From Actinobacteria bacterium UBA4426 (GTDB taxonomy: Bacteria; Actinomycetota; Actinomycetes; S36-B12): 64,000 nt of DNA. Position 1 is the first letter of the stretch; each line of letters starts with the position of its first letter. A model generated the notes under the pieces. The model had not been told where the DNA came from. It did no database searches and saw nothing but the letters and a program-made list of their open reading frames with translations. Shown here one piece after another: positions 24,453 to 33,712 of the stretch. The translations under genes and the position numbers were made by a program. Location: contig DGQA01000018.1 in the NCBI GenBank assembly GCA_002390705.1, positions 1 through 64,000 of the forward strand, read 5' to 3'.

Positions 24453-25415
24453 CTATCCCAGTTCTCCGATCTGGATGAGGTCATCTCCTAAAGTAAAACT
24501 TGAAGAGATTTTCACACGGCCCAATAGTGGCGAATTGGTGGCCAACGCCCGCGGACCTGCTCCCAGCGTAATCGGCGCAGTGATGCTGATCACTTCATTT
24601 ACCCAGCCGGATTCAACAAATGCGGCGGCCAAAGTCGGTCCCCCTTCTAACACGAGATGGTTGACACCCCGGCCCGCTAAGTCGGCGAGAGCAACCTCTG
24701 GATCTCGAGTTGCCAAGTGCACAAACTCCTTCGGGGCGACGTTGCGCATGCCCATAACCACCCGCAGTGGCTGGTTCGCTTTGAGAGAACCGTCCACCTC
24801 ACGGGCGGCAAGACTTGGAGAATCGACCAGAAATGTTTGGGTACCCACCATAACTGCGCCGACCCTCGCACGCAGTTCATGGACGAAACTCCGTGACTGT
24901 GTTCCGCTGATCGTGGTGCGTTGACCAATTGCCGCGGCGACTCGCCCATCAAGGCTCTGCGCAAACTTCCACGTCACGAACGGCATTCTTGTGACCATCC
25001 GATGGTTCCATTCGCGGTTTAAGGCAGACGAAAGCGCCGAATCGAACCCACCTACGACTTCCAGCCCCGCGTTTCTGAGCACACCAGCTCCACCGCCAGC
25101 CTCGCTGGTCGGATCATCTTGCGCATAAAATACGCGGGAAATTCCGGCGTCTATGATTAATTGGGTACACGCAGGAGTGCGACCAAAATGTGAACACGGC
25201 TCTAGAGAAACATAAAGATCCGCCTCATGAGCTCCTGCGCCAGCAGTTGCCAGCGCTTCAACCTCGGCATGAGCGGTACCCGCACCACGGTGGACGCCGG
25301 TGCCCACCACAATTCCATCTTTGACACACACGGCTCCCACACGTGGATTAGATGAATACGGCCCGAGCTGCGCAAATTCAATTGCCTGCGAAATGAACTG
25401 CGGGTCGAATGTCAA
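24453..25415 (-). CDS. ribD: Bifunctional riboflavin deaminase/reductase
   Basis: Second and third steps from GTP. The N-terminal zinc deaminase (1 to about 145) shows HAEVEAL and PCSHFGRTPAC; the C-terminal NADPH-dependent reductase shows FVTWKFAQSLDGRVA and LVLEGGPTLAAAF. 320 residues, slightly shorter than E. coli RibD. Start TTG 25415 lies 3 nt after the rpe stop, so translation is probably coupled to rpe. Confidence 0.95.
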   Translation of the reverse strand: MTFDPQFISQAIEFAQLGPYSSNPRVGAVCVKDGIVVGTGVHRGAGTAHAEVEALATAGAGAHEADLYVSLEPCSHFGRTPACTQLIIDAGISRVFYAQDDPTSEAGGGAGVLRNAGLEVVGGFDSALSSALNREWNHRMVTRMPFVTWKFAQSLDGRVAAAIGQRTTISGTQSRSFVHELRARVGAVMVGTQTFLVDSPSLAAREVDGSLKANQPLRVVMGMRNVAPKEFVHLATRDPEVALADLAGRGVNHLVLEGGPTLAAAFVESGWVNEVISITAPITLGAGPRALATNSPLLGRVKISSSFTLGDDLIQIGELG

Positions 25416-25418
25416 TTA

Positions 25419-26057
25419 TTACTCCACCAGCGCTTTGAGATCGCGCACGACTTGAGCCGGGTCAGGGTTGGAGTAGACACACGACCCTGCAACGAAAACA
25501 TTGGCACCAGCTTCCTTGCAATCCTGGATGGTATTTTGGGACACGCCACCGTCAACCTCGATCCACATGTGAGCGCCGCTTAATTCTCTTGCACGGGCTA
25601 TCTTAGGCATCATGTCGTACATAAATGCCTGACCGCCGAATCCGGGTTCCACCGTCATGATTAAAATCATGTCGAGGTGTTCAAGCAATCCATCAAGTGA
25701 ATCGAGGTCAGTGCCAGGTTTCAACGCGGCGGCAACTCTTGCCCCCGTGGCACTAATATTCTTGCTCAGCGTCACAGGATTTTTTGCTGCCTCAATGTGA
25801 AAAGTGACCGAATATGCGCCCGCTTCGCCATACGCCGGTGCCCACCGATCTGGATCGTCGATCATAAGATGAACATCGACCAGAAGTGATGTGTGGGCAA
25901 TCACGCCGGCAACCACGGGAAGCCCAAATGAGAGGTTTGGTACAAAATGATTGTCCATGACATCAAGATGAATGAGGTCAGCCACGCCCTCAACTCTTGA
26001 GATTTCCTCACTCAACCGTCCCAGATCGCTATTGAGAACACTCGGCGAGATCAACAC
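25419..26057 (-). CDS. rpe: Ribulose-phosphate 3-epimerase
   Basis: Interconverts ribulose-5-phosphate and xylulose-5-phosphate in the pentose phosphate pathway. TIM barrel of 212 residues with ISPSVLNSDL, HLDVMDNHFVPNLSFG (metal ligands and catalytic Asp), DVHLMIDDP, MTVEPGFGGQ and WIEVDGGVS. GTG 26057 is the start. The position between rsmB and ribD follows the common actinobacterial order; its product feeds the ribose precursors used by neighbouring pathways. Confidence 0.97.
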   Translation of the reverse strand: MLISPSVLNSDLGRLSEEISRVEGVADLIHLDVMDNHFVPNLSFGLPVVAGVIAHTSLLVDVHLMIDDPDRWAPAYGEAGAYSVTFHIEAAKNPVTLSKNISATGARVAAALKPGTDLDSLDGLLEHLDMILIMTVEPGFGGQAFMYDMMPKIARARELSGAHMWIEVDGGVSQNTIQDCKEAGANVFVAGSCVYSNPDPAQVVRDLKALVE

Positions 26058-26080
26058 GATCTCAGACTATCTGCACTGAA

Positions 26081-27418
26081 CTACACCCGGCGTAACAGGG
26101 CAAAAAACATGGCATCTGTGGCATGAACATGCGGCCAGAGCTGAACGCATGGTCCTTCTCCTAGGTTACTCACTCCCGGGAACAGTGATCTTGCGTCTTC
26201 GAGTTGAACATTTGCTCTTGCGCGAAGAACACTCTCTACAACAGCCCACGTTTCCTCCAAATAGGGCGAGCACGTGACATAGGCGATAATTCCGCCGACT
26301 CGCGTTGAATCAATGGCCGCAAATAGTAATTCCTCCTGCAGCTCGGTCAGTTCGAGTGTTTGCTTCTTGGTTTTGCGCCAACGCGCCTCAGGTCGGCGAC
26401 GCAATGCGCCCAACCCTGAACAGGGAGCATCGAGTAGTACCCGGTCAAAGAACCGATTACCCCAAGGACGCTCCCTCGCATCGCCGGTCAGTAACGTCGC
26501 TGAAGGCCCAATGATCTTGCTCATCAGATCCACTCGGTGTGTGTGTTGATCCACTGCAATGAACTCAACTCCAGAAGGTACTGAGTCAGAAATCAGCGCA
26601 GCTTTTCCTCCCGGACCTGCGCACATATCCAGCCACGCACTTTCAGGGCCGGTTGGCTCAGCCAATAAAAATGCCTGTGCCACTAGTTGACTGCCTTCAT
26701 CTTGAACAATGGCGCTACCATCGCGGACCTGATCGAGCTCGAGCGGAATCACGTCGGTGAGAATTCGTGCCTGCTTACTCCAAAGTCCAGAGATAGTCCC
26801 TTCAATCTCTGGGTCGCCTTCGCGCACTGCGATTACCGGATGTACGGGAGTGTTATTTGATTTCAAGAGTCTTTCCAGGTCGGGTAACGCAAGCCCATTA
26901 CGCACCAAAGATTCCTCGAAGGCCTGCACAATCCAGTCTTGATGAGAGTAACGAATTCCCAGGGTCAAAGTTTCGGCATCAAACTCAGATGTAGTGACGC
27001 AGCGAAGGACCGCATTCACAAAACCAACGCGCGCCTTTACGTGCCCCAATTCTTTACCCTTGGCAGTCACTCGAGCCAGGGCTGCGCAAGTGTCCACCGC
27101 CGCGTGGTCGGGTACCCGCATTGCGTAGATCTGGTGGATTCCGAGCCGCAGGATGTCAATGATTTCCGGCTCAGTGTTCGATAGGGGGCGAGATGAACAT
27201 TGCTGTGCCATCGCGTCGTAGAGCATTTGATTGCGCAAGACACCGTAGGCAAGTTCAACACTAAAGGCAGCGTCGCGACCGTTTAGCTTGTATTTCCGCA
27301 ACACCTGAGGAAGCGCTAGGTTGGCGTAGGCCCCTTCATCTCGCACCAAACGCAACAACTCCAGGGCTGCCATGCGTGGCATATCGCCATCAGGATGCTC
27401 CTTTGCTTCATCCTCCAT
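26081..27418 (-). CDS. rsmB: 16S rRNA (cytosine-5)-methyltransferase, RsmB/NOL1/NOP2 family
   Basis: Predicted to methylate C967 of 16S rRNA. An N-terminal NusB-like helical domain (about 15-150 from ATG 27418) precedes a Rossmann methyltransferase. The methyltransferase has WLDMCAGPGGKAAL for SAM, DAPCSGLGALRRRPEARW and the catalytic-cysteine loop YVTCSPY. ATG 27418 overlaps the fmt stop by 1 nt (TAATG); the frame is open 14 codons further into fmt. Fmt and RsmB adjacency is widely conserved. Confidence 0.94.
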   Translation of the reverse strand: MEDEAKEHPDGDMPRMAALELLRLVRDEGAYANLALPQVLRKYKLNGRDAAFSVELAYGVLRNQMLYDAMAQQCSSRPLSNTEPEIIDILRLGIHQIYAMRVPDHAAVDTCAALARVTAKGKELGHVKARVGFVNAVLRCVTTSEFDAETLTLGIRYSHQDWIVQAFEESLVRNGLALPDLERLLKSNNTPVHPVIAVREGDPEIEGTISGLWSKQARILTDVIPLELDQVRDGSAIVQDEGSQLVAQAFLLAEPTGPESAWLDMCAGPGGKAALISDSVPSGVEFIAVDQHTHRVDLMSKIIGPSATLLTGDARERPWGNRFFDRVLLDAPCSGLGALRRRPEARWRKTKKQTLELTELQEELLFAAIDSTRVGGIIAYVTCSPYLEETWAVVESVLRARANVQLEDARSLFPGVSNLGEGPCVQLWPHVHATDAMFFALLRRV

Positions 27419-28344
27419 TAGACGAATTTCACCCCATCCACGCGCAATCCACGAATCCAATCTGTGGCCAACATGAATTTCTTACCCGGTGGTTTCACGT
27501 GATCCAGTTCAAGGGCATAGGTCGCGCTCCCTACGAATACTCTTTTGTCCATCATTAAAACGACTCCCGGATCAAGCTGGATATCACGATTGGGGGACAC
27601 GGGACCGATTGACAAAGAAATCTCGTGTTCACTTAACGCCATGGTGGTCCACGCTCCCGGTTTAGGTGTCATCGCACGAATCCGACGGTCAATTTCGATC
27701 GCCGGCAGCTGCCAATCTATCTGGGAGTCAGACTTTTGTAACTTAGGAGCATAAGTCGCTTGATCGTGGTGTTGTGCAATCGGTGTAATCATTCCAGCTT
27801 CTACAGCATCTAGGGTCTGCCTCAGCAAGTGTGACCCTGTGTCCGCAAGCCGAGTGAGCAGTGCTCCGCTGGTGTCCTTGGGATCCACCAATTCCGTTAC
27901 ATGGCCAAGGATCGGCCCGCTGTCCATTCCTTGATCTATTCGGAAAGTTGTCGCTCCAGTGATTGTGTCACCGTGCCAAATGCAGTGCTGAACGGGAGCC
28001 GCACCTCGCCACTGCGGCAGCAGCGAGAAATGCAGGTTGATCCAGCCATGTGCGGGGATGTCCAACATGGTCCCAGGGATCAGTTGGCCGTAGGCCACCA
28101 CAGGGATCGCATCAGGTTGCAGCTCACGAAGTACCGCATCAATCTCGCGGATCGAGTCCGGGCACAAGACCTTGATGCCGTATTTTTCGGCTAACGCATG
28201 TACCAGACTTGGTTGCACTTCGCGCCCCCTACCGGCCCTCGCCGGAGGTTGGGTGATTACGGCCAAAACTTCGTGTTGAGACGAAATTAACGTTTCCAAT
28301 GCTGGCCGCGCCACATCAGGGGTTCCAGCGAAAACTAATTTCAA
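27418..28344 (-). CDS. fmt: Methionyl-tRNA formyltransferase
   Basis: Formylates initiator Met-tRNA. The 308 residues show the N-terminal VFAGTPDVARPALE, the formyltetrahydrofolate site LHFSLLPQWRGAAPVQHC with its invariant Asn/His region just before, and a C-terminal OB-like domain from about residue 205. The start is TTG 28344, placed 1 nt after the def stop. Def, Fmt and RsmB form the usual translation-start module. Confidence 0.96.
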   Translation of the reverse strand: MKLVFAGTPDVARPALETLISSQHEVLAVITQPPARAGRGREVQPSLVHALAEKYGIKVLCPDSIREIDAVLRELQPDAIPVVAYGQLIPGTMLDIPAHGWINLHFSLLPQWRGAAPVQHCIWHGDTITGATTFRIDQGMDSGPILGHVTELVDPKDTSGALLTRLADTGSHLLRQTLDAVEAGMITPIAQHHDQATYAPKLQKSDSQIDWQLPAIEIDRRIRAMTPKPGAWTTMALSEHEISLSIGPVSPNRDIQLDPGVVLMMDKRVFVGSATYALELDHVKPPGKKFMLATDWIRGLRVDGVKFV

Positions 28345-28345
28345 T

Positions 28346-28888
28346 TTACATCCACTTGGGCGAAATTGCGTGCGGACTCGTTTTCACGACTAATTCGTCT
28401 CCGAACCAATCACTAGCCCGGATCTGTTTCATGGCTTCTTTTCGTTCCTCTGGTGTGAGGCGGTCAATGAAAATGATTCCATCAAGGTGGTCCGTCTCAT
28501 GCTGTACACACCGAGCCATGAGATCCGCGCCAACCAACTCGATTGGTTCACCGTGCATATTGAAACCCCTTGCGATGAGACTTCGCGAACGCGGAGTGTC
28601 AAATGAAAGCCCCGGAAGTGACAAACACCCTTCCTCCCCTAGCTCTGTGTCATCGGAGAGTTCCAAAGTGGGGTTTACAACGTGACCCAGCTCTTCCTCA
28701 ACCCAGTAGGTAAACACGCGAAGGGAAACACCCAGTTGAGGTGCTGCCAGTCCCACGCCTGGCGCATCTTGCATAGTGTCGGTGAGGTCTGCCACTAATT
28801 TGCGCAATTCCTTATCAAAATCCACAACCTCTGTTGCGGGGGTCCGCAAAACCGGGTCGCCAAAAATTCTAATGGGTTGAATCGCCAT
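28346..28888 (-). CDS. def: Peptide deformylase
   Basis: Removes the formyl group from nascent proteins. All three metal-site motifs are present: GVGLAAPQ, EEGCLSLPG (metal cysteine) and QHETDHLDG, where the usual HExxH reads HETDH. From ATG 28888 the protein has 180 residues; ATG 28906 is an alternative six codons upstream. It follows priA and precedes fmt by 1 nt. The C-terminal extension (DWFGDELVVKTSPHAISPKWM) is typical of actinobacterial deformylases. Confidence 0.95.
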   Translation of the reverse strand: MAIQPIRIFGDPVLRTPATEVVDFDKELRKLVADLTDTMQDAPGVGLAAPQLGVSLRVFTYWVEEELGHVVNPTLELSDDTELGEEGCLSLPGLSFDTPRSRSLIARGFNMHGEPIELVGADLMARCVQHETDHLDGIIFIDRLTPEERKEAMKQIRASDWFGDELVVKTSPHAISPKWM

Positions 28889-28917
28889 GTCCCAAGTGTA
28901 GGACATGGCCGACCGGG

Positions 28918-30879
28918 TCAGAAATCACGCGGATCGATCTGGATTCGTACAAAAGAAGACTTCGGATCAGCCGAGCGAGTTCGCATAATGTAAGTCAAAG
29001 CCTCGGTCAGAGCCTTGCCCTGTGCCCGACGCACCATGAGAAAAACTTGTGAAGGGTCTCCTTCGATCGGTCCTAACAATCGCGCCTCAACTTTTTCCTG
29101 TGCACTTGAGGCGACATCCATTACGGCATTACGGTCCCCGATCAGCAGTGCTACTCGAGCCGAAGGCGCCAAATGAGCCTGGGCGCGATCGGCCAACTCA
29201 CGCTCAGCAAACCAAGGACTATCCCAACGGGCTAAAGCCTGGCTTTCTCTGCTCCCCGGATCGCCCGTGAGTACAACTGGTGCGCCGACCCTGGCCCTCA
29301 CGGCCGCTGAAAACCCTCGGCGAGCCAACGACTCACTGGCAGTTAAGGAAATCGAATGTGATGCCATGTCCAAAATCACAACAGCAGCGAATCCATTTTT
29401 CGCGTAAGGCTCTGCACCTTGAGTTGCGACCACAATGCGCGAATGTCCATCAACATTGGCGATCACGTGCTCCTGCTGTGACCACAACACAGGTGTCCCC
29501 GCAAATGCCCGCCCCAACTCTTCGGCTGTTCGTTCGGCTCCTATCGCAAGTGCCTTGATTTTTCTTCCGCCACATGCACATTTCCAACCACCGGATCCGC
29601 AACGACCGCACATTGCCTGCTTCTGGGAATAATCAGCATGTGTAAATCGAATGGGTCCGCCACAGGCGCATACAGCTCGCTCACCGCACTGGGTGCACAG
29701 GAATGCTGGGATATATCCGCGTCGACCCACAGATACCAACACTGGTCCGGCCGGAAGTGAATCCTTAATGGCCTGCCACGCTAGTCGTGGGATTCGAGAT
29801 TGATATGGATCACGCTCAACAACAGTGTCAGTCAGCGTGCGAACATGTGAGCGAAAGATCTCGACAGCGGACTTTTCGGCAGTAATGCTTTCGCACCATC
29901 CTGACTCGCACCAGGACGTTGTTACTACTGACCGAATATAGCCGCCCACGATCAGCGAGCAGTCACTTTGGTGACTACGTAAAGCAGCTACCTCTCTCGC
30001 ATCCCAATATGGTGCATGCGGATCACTGTATGCATCATTGAAATCATCCCACATGATTATTGCCTTGAGATTGTGAACTGGCGCAAATACCGCCGACCGA
30101 GTCCCGATCACGATCTTTGCACTCCCCGAACGCACCTCGAGAAAATTTTGGTACCGCTGGCCCTGACCCAGGTGGTGCGAAATAATTCCAGCGTCACTAA
30201 TCATTGCCGCTAGGCGCTCAATAGACGAAGCGTCAGGGACGAGAACAATCACTCCGGCCGCGGAGTCGTGCGCCCGAACAGCGTCAACGAGTGCCGCTAT
30301 TTCCTGCCACCAAGATGATGCCGGCGCGCTACACCAAGCTGCCCGAATCCGATCCCCCGATCTCAATGTGAATATAAGTTCTGATCCTCTTGCGTAACGA
30401 GCCCAGGGATCATCTTCTTGGGGTGCCATATCGACGATTCTTTCGATATTGTGGGCGACTCCAGCCTTAGATTTACTGGGAACGGCCGCTCGTACTACAT
30501 CCCAGAACATTCCAATATAACGCTCGGCAACACTGCGTACCAATTCAATCGTCTCAGCGGTGAGTGCTGGACCGACCGCGCGCTCAATGAAAGCTAGCTT
30601 GGCAAACTCTGAAACCATGATCCGGTCGACAACAATCGCATCGGCCAATTTCCCGGCAAAGCGCACCCGAACTCGATCCCCGACCTGGCATTGCGATTCG
30701 ATGCCTGCTGGGACCAGATAATCGAAATCTCGGTCCAGATGGGACACAGGAACGTTGACCCGGACTCGAGCGACCGGATTCACTCCCGCAGGGGAGACAA
30801 TCTTCTTCGCACGCACTTGCGCTCTTTTGCGCACAGCCGGTGGATCAGCCAATAAGAAGAGCTGATCACCCGTTTCCAT
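28918..30879 (-). CDS. priA: Replication restart protein PriA homologue lacking helicase motifs
   Basis: 653 residues in the position (metK-priA-def) where actinobacteria encode PriA. The N-terminal DNA-binding domain (VARVRVNVPVSHLDRDFDYLVP) and the paired zinc sites (CTQCGERAVCACGG ... CGRCGSGGWKCACGG) are clear. The ATPase motifs are not: no GxTGSGKT loop is present, and the DEAH position reads MWDDFND. This degeneration is known for actinobacterial PriA, which is thought to act structurally at stalled forks. It is therefore probably not an active helicase. Do not confuse it with the HisA-type PriA at 62183. Confidence 0.92.
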   Translation of the reverse strand: METGDQLFLLADPPAVRKRAQVRAKKIVSPAGVNPVARVRVNVPVSHLDRDFDYLVPAGIESQCQVGDRVRVRFAGKLADAIVVDRIMVSEFAKLAFIERAVGPALTAETIELVRSVAERYIGMFWDVVRAAVPSKSKAGVAHNIERIVDMAPQEDDPWARYARGSELIFTLRSGDRIRAAWCSAPASSWWQEIAALVDAVRAHDSAAGVIVLVPDASSIERLAAMISDAGIISHHLGQGQRYQNFLEVRSGSAKIVIGTRSAVFAPVHNLKAIIMWDDFNDAYSDPHAPYWDAREVAALRSHQSDCSLIVGGYIRSVVTTSWCESGWCESITAEKSAVEIFRSHVRTLTDTVVERDPYQSRIPRLAWQAIKDSLPAGPVLVSVGRRGYIPAFLCTQCGERAVCACGGPIRFTHADYSQKQAMCGRCGSGGWKCACGGRKIKALAIGAERTAEELGRAFAGTPVLWSQQEHVIANVDGHSRIVVATQGAEPYAKNGFAAVVILDMASHSISLTASESLARRGFSAAVRARVGAPVVLTGDPGSRESQALARWDSPWFAERELADRAQAHLAPSARVALLIGDRNAVMDVASSAQEKVEARLLGPIEGDPSQVFLMVRRAQGKALTEALTYIMRTRSADPKSSFVRIQIDPRDF

Positions 30880-30914
30880 ATGCGCCTATTCGATCACCCG
30901 CGGGAAATCTGACA

Positions 30915-32117
30915 CTAATTCTTGATCGCAGCCGCGAGTAAATCCGCACGATCCACTCGTTCCCAAGTGAAAAGTCCACCTTCTGTCATTCGACCAAAGT
31001 GTCCATAGGCCGCGGTTGGCCGATAAATCGGCCGCAAGAGCTCCAAGTCTCGAATTATCGCAGCAGGACGAAGGTCAAAGACACTCAATACCGCCTGTTG
31101 AATTTGCTCATCGGATACAACACCGGTGCCAAAAGTCTCAACGAACACTCCCACCGGATGCGCTTTACCAATTGCGTAGGCGACTTGAACTTCACACCGG
31201 GTTGCCAAGCCAGCCGCCACAACATTTTTTGCCACCCACCGCATTGCATAGGTTGCTGAGCGGTCCACCTTTGACGGATCCTTGCCCGAAAATGCGCCAC
31301 CGCCGTGACGAGCCATCCCACCGTAAGTGTCAACGATAATTTTTCGACCGGTAAGTCCGGCGTCTCCCATAGGTCCACCTACAACAAAGTTTCCGGTGGG
31401 ATTCACAAGCAGTCGGACTTTGGAAGAATCTAAGTCCACATTTTCCAAAATCGGGTCCACCACAAATTTCTTTACCTCGGGTGAAAGCGTTCCGTCCAGA
31501 TCAACGCCTTCGGCGTGCTGGCTACTCACGACTATTGTTTCAATGTGAAGCGGCTGATCATTTTCGTCGTATGCGATGGTGACCTGGGTCTTACCGTCTG
31601 GCCGCAAGTAGCCCATCTGGCCGGACTTACGGACAGCCGATAATTGCTGGGCCAACTTGTGGGCGAGTGAGATGGGTAGTGGCATTAGGTCGGGTGTATC
31701 CATGCAGGCGTACCCAAACATCAGCCCTTGGTCACCGGCACCTTGACGGTCCAACGGGTCGGCGCTGCCACCCTCACGTTCTTCAATTGCGTCATTGACG
31801 CCTTGGGAAATATCGGGTGATTGTTGTCCGATAGATACGGATATGCCGCACGACCCGCCGTCGAATCCTTTTTCCGAACTGTCGTATCCGATCTCAAGCA
31901 CGGTGTCCCGCACCAAACTCATGACATCCGCGAAACCTTCAGTGGTCACTTCACCAGCAACATGCACCTGTCCGGTCGTGAGCATGGTTTCAACCGCAAC
32001 GCGACTGGTAGGGTCCTGTCGAATCAGATCGTCGAGGATCGCGTCACTGATCTGATCTGCCATTTTGTCTGGGTGGCCTTCGGTTACTGACTCCGAAGTA
32101 AATAGACGATGCGCCAC
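30915..32117 (-). CDS. metK: S-adenosylmethionine synthetase
   Basis: Makes SAM from methionine and ATP. 400 residues with GHPDKMADQISDAILD, GAGDQGLMFGYAC and GGGAFSGKDPSKVDRSATYA. Start GTG 32117 has GGGGAG 4 nt upstream. It sits between coaBC (37-nt gap) and priA (35-nt gap), the usual actinobacterial order. The upstream gap is far too short for a SAM riboswitch. Confidence 0.98.
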   Translation of the reverse strand: MAHRLFTSESVTEGHPDKMADQISDAILDDLIRQDPTSRVAVETMLTTGQVHVAGEVTTEGFADVMSLVRDTVLEIGYDSSEKGFDGGSCGISVSIGQQSPDISQGVNDAIEEREGGSADPLDRQGAGDQGLMFGYACMDTPDLMPLPISLAHKLAQQLSAVRKSGQMGYLRPDGKTQVTIAYDENDQPLHIETIVVSSQHAEGVDLDGTLSPEVKKFVVDPILENVDLDSSKVRLLVNPTGNFVVGGPMGDAGLTGRKIIVDTYGGMARHGGGAFSGKDPSKVDRSATYAMRWVAKNVVAAGLATRCEVQVAYAIGKAHPVGVFVETFGTGVVSDEQIQQAVLSVFDLRPAAIIRDLELLRPIYRPTAAYGHFGRMTEGGLFTWERVDRADLLAAAIKN

Positions 32118-32154
32118 GTGACTCCCCTTTTCGTTTGCGAATGAATTTCGGTGA

Positions 32155-33387
32155 CTAAATTTTAATCTTGCGGGACATCGAGTCTACCTGATCCAGCAGC
32201 TGGGCAAGCCTATGAACCACAGCGTGGCCAACATTTAATTTGGATCCCAAGATTGGCGCAACGGTTTGATCGACTTCAATTAACAGGACTTCAGTGTTCT
32301 CTGATCCAAATATTTCACCGTTGCTCACATTATTGACCACAATTGCATCTGCGCCCTTCGCCGCCAGCTTTGCGGATCCAAGTGCAATCAAGTCTTCGCG
32401 GATTCCCGAGGTTTCAGCCGCAAATCCGATGATAATTGGCTTGGTTCCCAAAACTCTCTGCCGGCAAATATCCGTCAAAATATCTATGGTCGGCTCAAGC
32501 TCGAGATTTTGATACCTGTCCGCCTTTTTGATCTTGGCGGCTGATTGCTGCGCGGGGCGAAAATCTGCAACGGCAGCTGCCATGATGACGCCATCAGGTT
32601 GCCCGTCCATCAAGCCCGTGAGAGCTTTATGCATTTCCGCACTGCTCTTTGTCTGAATCACTTCTGCCCCTGCAGGTGGATCAATGTCCATGTGCCCAAC
32701 AACGAGGGTTACCCTCGCACCCGCCGCGAGTGCCGCTCTCGCCAAAGCAACACCCTGTTTGCCGCTACTCCTATTACCGATATAACGCACCGGATCCCAA
32801 TCTTCTTGGGTCCCTCCCGCACTAATGACAATGTGGCGAGCGGCGAGTGCACCGGTATTGGCATGGAACTGGGCCTGCAGTGCATCGAAAATTTCTTGTG
32901 GAGCTGGAAGCCTGCCCTTTCCGCTATCGGTTCCGGTCAAAGGACCCGTATCCGGTTCAAGAACTATGTAACCGCGGTTGCGCAAACTCTCGACATTGGC
33001 TCGTGTTGCCGGGTGCTCCCACATTTGCGTATGCATAGCGGGGGCGAGCACCACGGGGCATGTGGCGGTCAAAAGAATGTTTGACAACAAGTCACTCGCT
33101 AATCCGTGTGTTGCCCGAGCCATAAAGTCAGCAGTCGCCGGCGCAATCACTATGAGGTCCGCGCCAATTCCTTCTGCAACATGGGTTACGTCTGCACCGC
33201 CATCCCACAAGTTGGCCTTGATCGATTTTCCGGAAAGAGCCTCAAATGTGGGTTGCCCGACAAAACGCAGTGCATTCAACGTGGGAACAACGCTCACTTC
33301 ATGTCCTGCTCGCGTGAGCAGGCGCAACAACTCCACCGACTTATATGCAGCTATGCCGCCGCATACGCCCAGGATTACCCGAGGCAA
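32155..33387 (-). CDS. coaBC: Bifunctional phosphopantothenoylcysteine decarboxylase / synthetase
   Basis: Two steps of coenzyme A synthesis. The N-terminal CoaC flavoprotein half shows VILGVCGGIAAYKS and PAMHTQMWEHPA (catalytic His and FMN region). The C-terminal CoaB half begins near ISAGGTQEDWDPVRYIGNRSSGKQG. The start is TTG 33387, one base after the rpoZ stop, with AGGA 5-6 nt upstream; the frame continues back into rpoZ. About 410 residues, normal length. Confidence 0.95.
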   Translation of the reverse strand: MPRVILGVCGGIAAYKSVELLRLLTRAGHEVSVVPTLNALRFVGQPTFEALSGKSIKANLWDGGADVTHVAEGIGADLIVIAPATADFMARATHGLASDLLSNILLTATCPVVLAPAMHTQMWEHPATRANVESLRNRGYIVLEPDTGPLTGTDSGKGRLPAPQEIFDALQAQFHANTGALAARHIVISAGGTQEDWDPVRYIGNRSSGKQGVALARAALAAGARVTLVVGHMDIDPPAGAEVIQTKSSAEMHKALTGLMDGQPDGVIMAAAVADFRPAQQSAAKIKKADRYQNLELEPTIDILTDICRQRVLGTKPIIIGFAAETSGIREDLIALGSAKLAAKGADAIVVNNVSNGEIFGSENTEVLLIEVDQTVAPILGSKLNVGHAVVHRLAQLLDQVDSMSRKIKI

Positions 33388-33388
33388 G

Positions 33389-33712
33389 TTAGTCCTGCTC
33401 AACCTCGACGCTTGCAGCAGCCAGACCATTGTCGGTGCCACCGGATGCAATCGGTGATTCAGGGAATGTTCGTTCGGAAGTCAAAAGCCCTGCGTCAATC
33501 TCGCGAAGGGAAATCGACAGTGGCTTCTCTTGTGCATGGGTCTCAACAAGCGGCCCGATGTATTCAAGGAGTCCCTCACCCAATTGTGAGTAATACGCAT
33601 TGATCTGGCGAGCACGCTTGGCGGCATAACTGACCAAGGAAAACTTTGAATCAGTTTTAGTCAACAGGTCGTCAATGGATGGGTGGGTGATGCCTTCAGG
33701 TCGTGCGTTCAT
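33389..33712 (-). CDS. rpoZ: RNA polymerase omega subunit
   Basis: 107-residue subunit that helps fold and hold beta-prime. It has the PSIDDLLTKTDSKFSLVSYAAKRARQINAYY core typical of actinobacterial omega (shown here only as a region, residues 11-41). ATG 33712 overlaps the gmk stop by 4 nt. The tail after residue 75 is acidic and probably flexible. Confidence 0.95.
   Translation of the reverse strand: MNARPEGITHPSIDDLLTKTDSKFSLVSYAAKRARQINAYYSQLGEGLLEYIGPLVETHAQEKPLSISLREIDAGLLTSERTFPESPIASGGTDNGLAAASVEVEQD

Noticed and set aside
32118..32154. Possible SAM riboswitch before metK
   Set aside because: The gap is 37 nt, too short for any known SAM aptamer.
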